From: Oceanobacillus sp. HTM 045
Lineage (GTDB): Bacteria; Pseudomonadota; Alphaproteobacteria; Rhodobacterales; Rhodobacteraceae
Direction of reading: 5' to 3'
NCBI GenBank assembly: GCA_009733745.1
Contig: WNWL01000003.1
Coordinates: forward strand, 310,001 to 374,000
DNA length: 64,000 bases
Shown here: positions 63,896 to 64,000 of the stretch, one piece after another
How the letters are laid out: every line of letters starts with the position of its first letter
How positions within the stretch are numbered: the stretch's first letter is position 1
Notes under the pieces: model-generated
The model's input: the letters and a program-made list of their open reading frames with translations, nothing else
The model's database searches: none
What the model was told of the DNA's origin: nothing
Position numbers and translations under genes: made by a program

Positions 63896-64000
63896 ATGCC
63901 AGACACGATTTCCGACCGGGCCGGGAATTTTTCCCCGGTCGAGACCATCGCCGCCGCGCGCCCGCGCGGGATCATCCTCGTCTGCGACCACGCGCGCAAC
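63896..64000 (+). CDS. N-formylglutamate amidohydrolase (partial, runs off the window)
   Basis: The first 35 codons of a gene starting M-P-D-T-I-S-D-R-A-G-N, with the characteristic I-I-L-V-C-D-H-A-R-N of the N-formylglutamate amidohydrolase / HutG-like family, where D and H probably bind metal. A GAGGTGA ribosome site precedes the ATG. Divergent pyk is the usual neighbour in Rhodobacterales. Confidence 0.75.
   Translation, partial: MPDTISDRAGNFSPVETIAAARPRGIILVCDHARN

Overview
The window is GC-rich, densely coded chromosomal DNA from an alphaproteobacterium, most likely of the order Rhodobacterales (Rhodobacteraceae-like). The evidence is gene content and order: an irr-like Fur regulator divergent from fabA-fabB-fabI, a MoxR / DUF58 / BatA-DUF4159 / GATase-like membrane operon, truB followed by rpsO-pnp, a NUDIX CoA pyrophosphatase coupled to a CCA-adding enzyme, an SH3 protein divergent from a glycerate-type dehydrogenase, and pyk divergent from an N-formylglutamate amidohydrolase. 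No rRNA, tRNA, CRISPR array, insertion sequence or prophage was recognised. Most genes sit in tightly packed operons with ATGA, GTGA or TAATG stop/start overlaps.

Region by region. 1-2963 (minus): DUF1285 protein, small secreted protein, CoA pyrophosphatase, CCA-adding enzyme, and the first codons of another gene. 3088-10934 (plus): MoxR ATPase, two small related exported proteins, DUF58, a BatA/DUF4159 protein and a GATase-like membrane protein. 11153-16221: truB, rpsO and pnp, interrupted by two minus-strand genes, one of them encoding an HExxH zincin-like protein. 16473-23427: EamA transporter, a class I amidotransferase that lacks its catalytic residues, a peptidoglycan-binding/trypsin-like protease, asparaginase coupled to an ECF sigma factor, IalB and RlmN. 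23443-29334: DUF1353 protein, Peptidase_Mx-like protein, VOC protein, DUF2189 membrane protein, an Ada-like Cys motif protein and a site-2 protease homologue.

29374-36016: fabI-fabB-fabA and divergent irr, an HTTM-like pair, SH3 protein and 2-hydroxyacid dehydrogenase. 36158-40817: a BMP-type nucleoside ABC importer (ATPase and two permeases) with an embedded GNAT gene and terminal cytidine deaminase, but no adjacent substrate-binding lipoprotein. 40909-49836: MmgE/PrpD, VOC, a ParB-like fold protein, an Lrp regulator, ELM1-like protein, an LCAT-like lipase lipoprotein, TrxB, a beta-propeller-like protein and two small exported proteins. 49912-57991: parC, a 60-residue protein, a lipoprotein and thioesterase, an Lrp/BaiN-type flavoprotein pair divergent from an ACC deaminase, and a SufR-like regulator divergent from a secreted His-rich helical protein. 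58040-62105 (minus): a five-gene metabolic cluster (amidinotransferase, homocysteine S-methyltransferase, ABM-domain protein, ketopantoate-reductase-like enzyme, SDR). 62320-64000: pyk and the start of a divergent N-formylglutamate amidohydrolase.

The most unusual non-coding signal is a family of at least three intergenic repeats (about 11012-11108, 25605-25736 and 62160-62284). They share a conserved TTCACC-N6-GGTGAA hairpin next to GGAACCGC and nearby GGTGAC units, some of them spaced 11, 22 or 23 bases apart.
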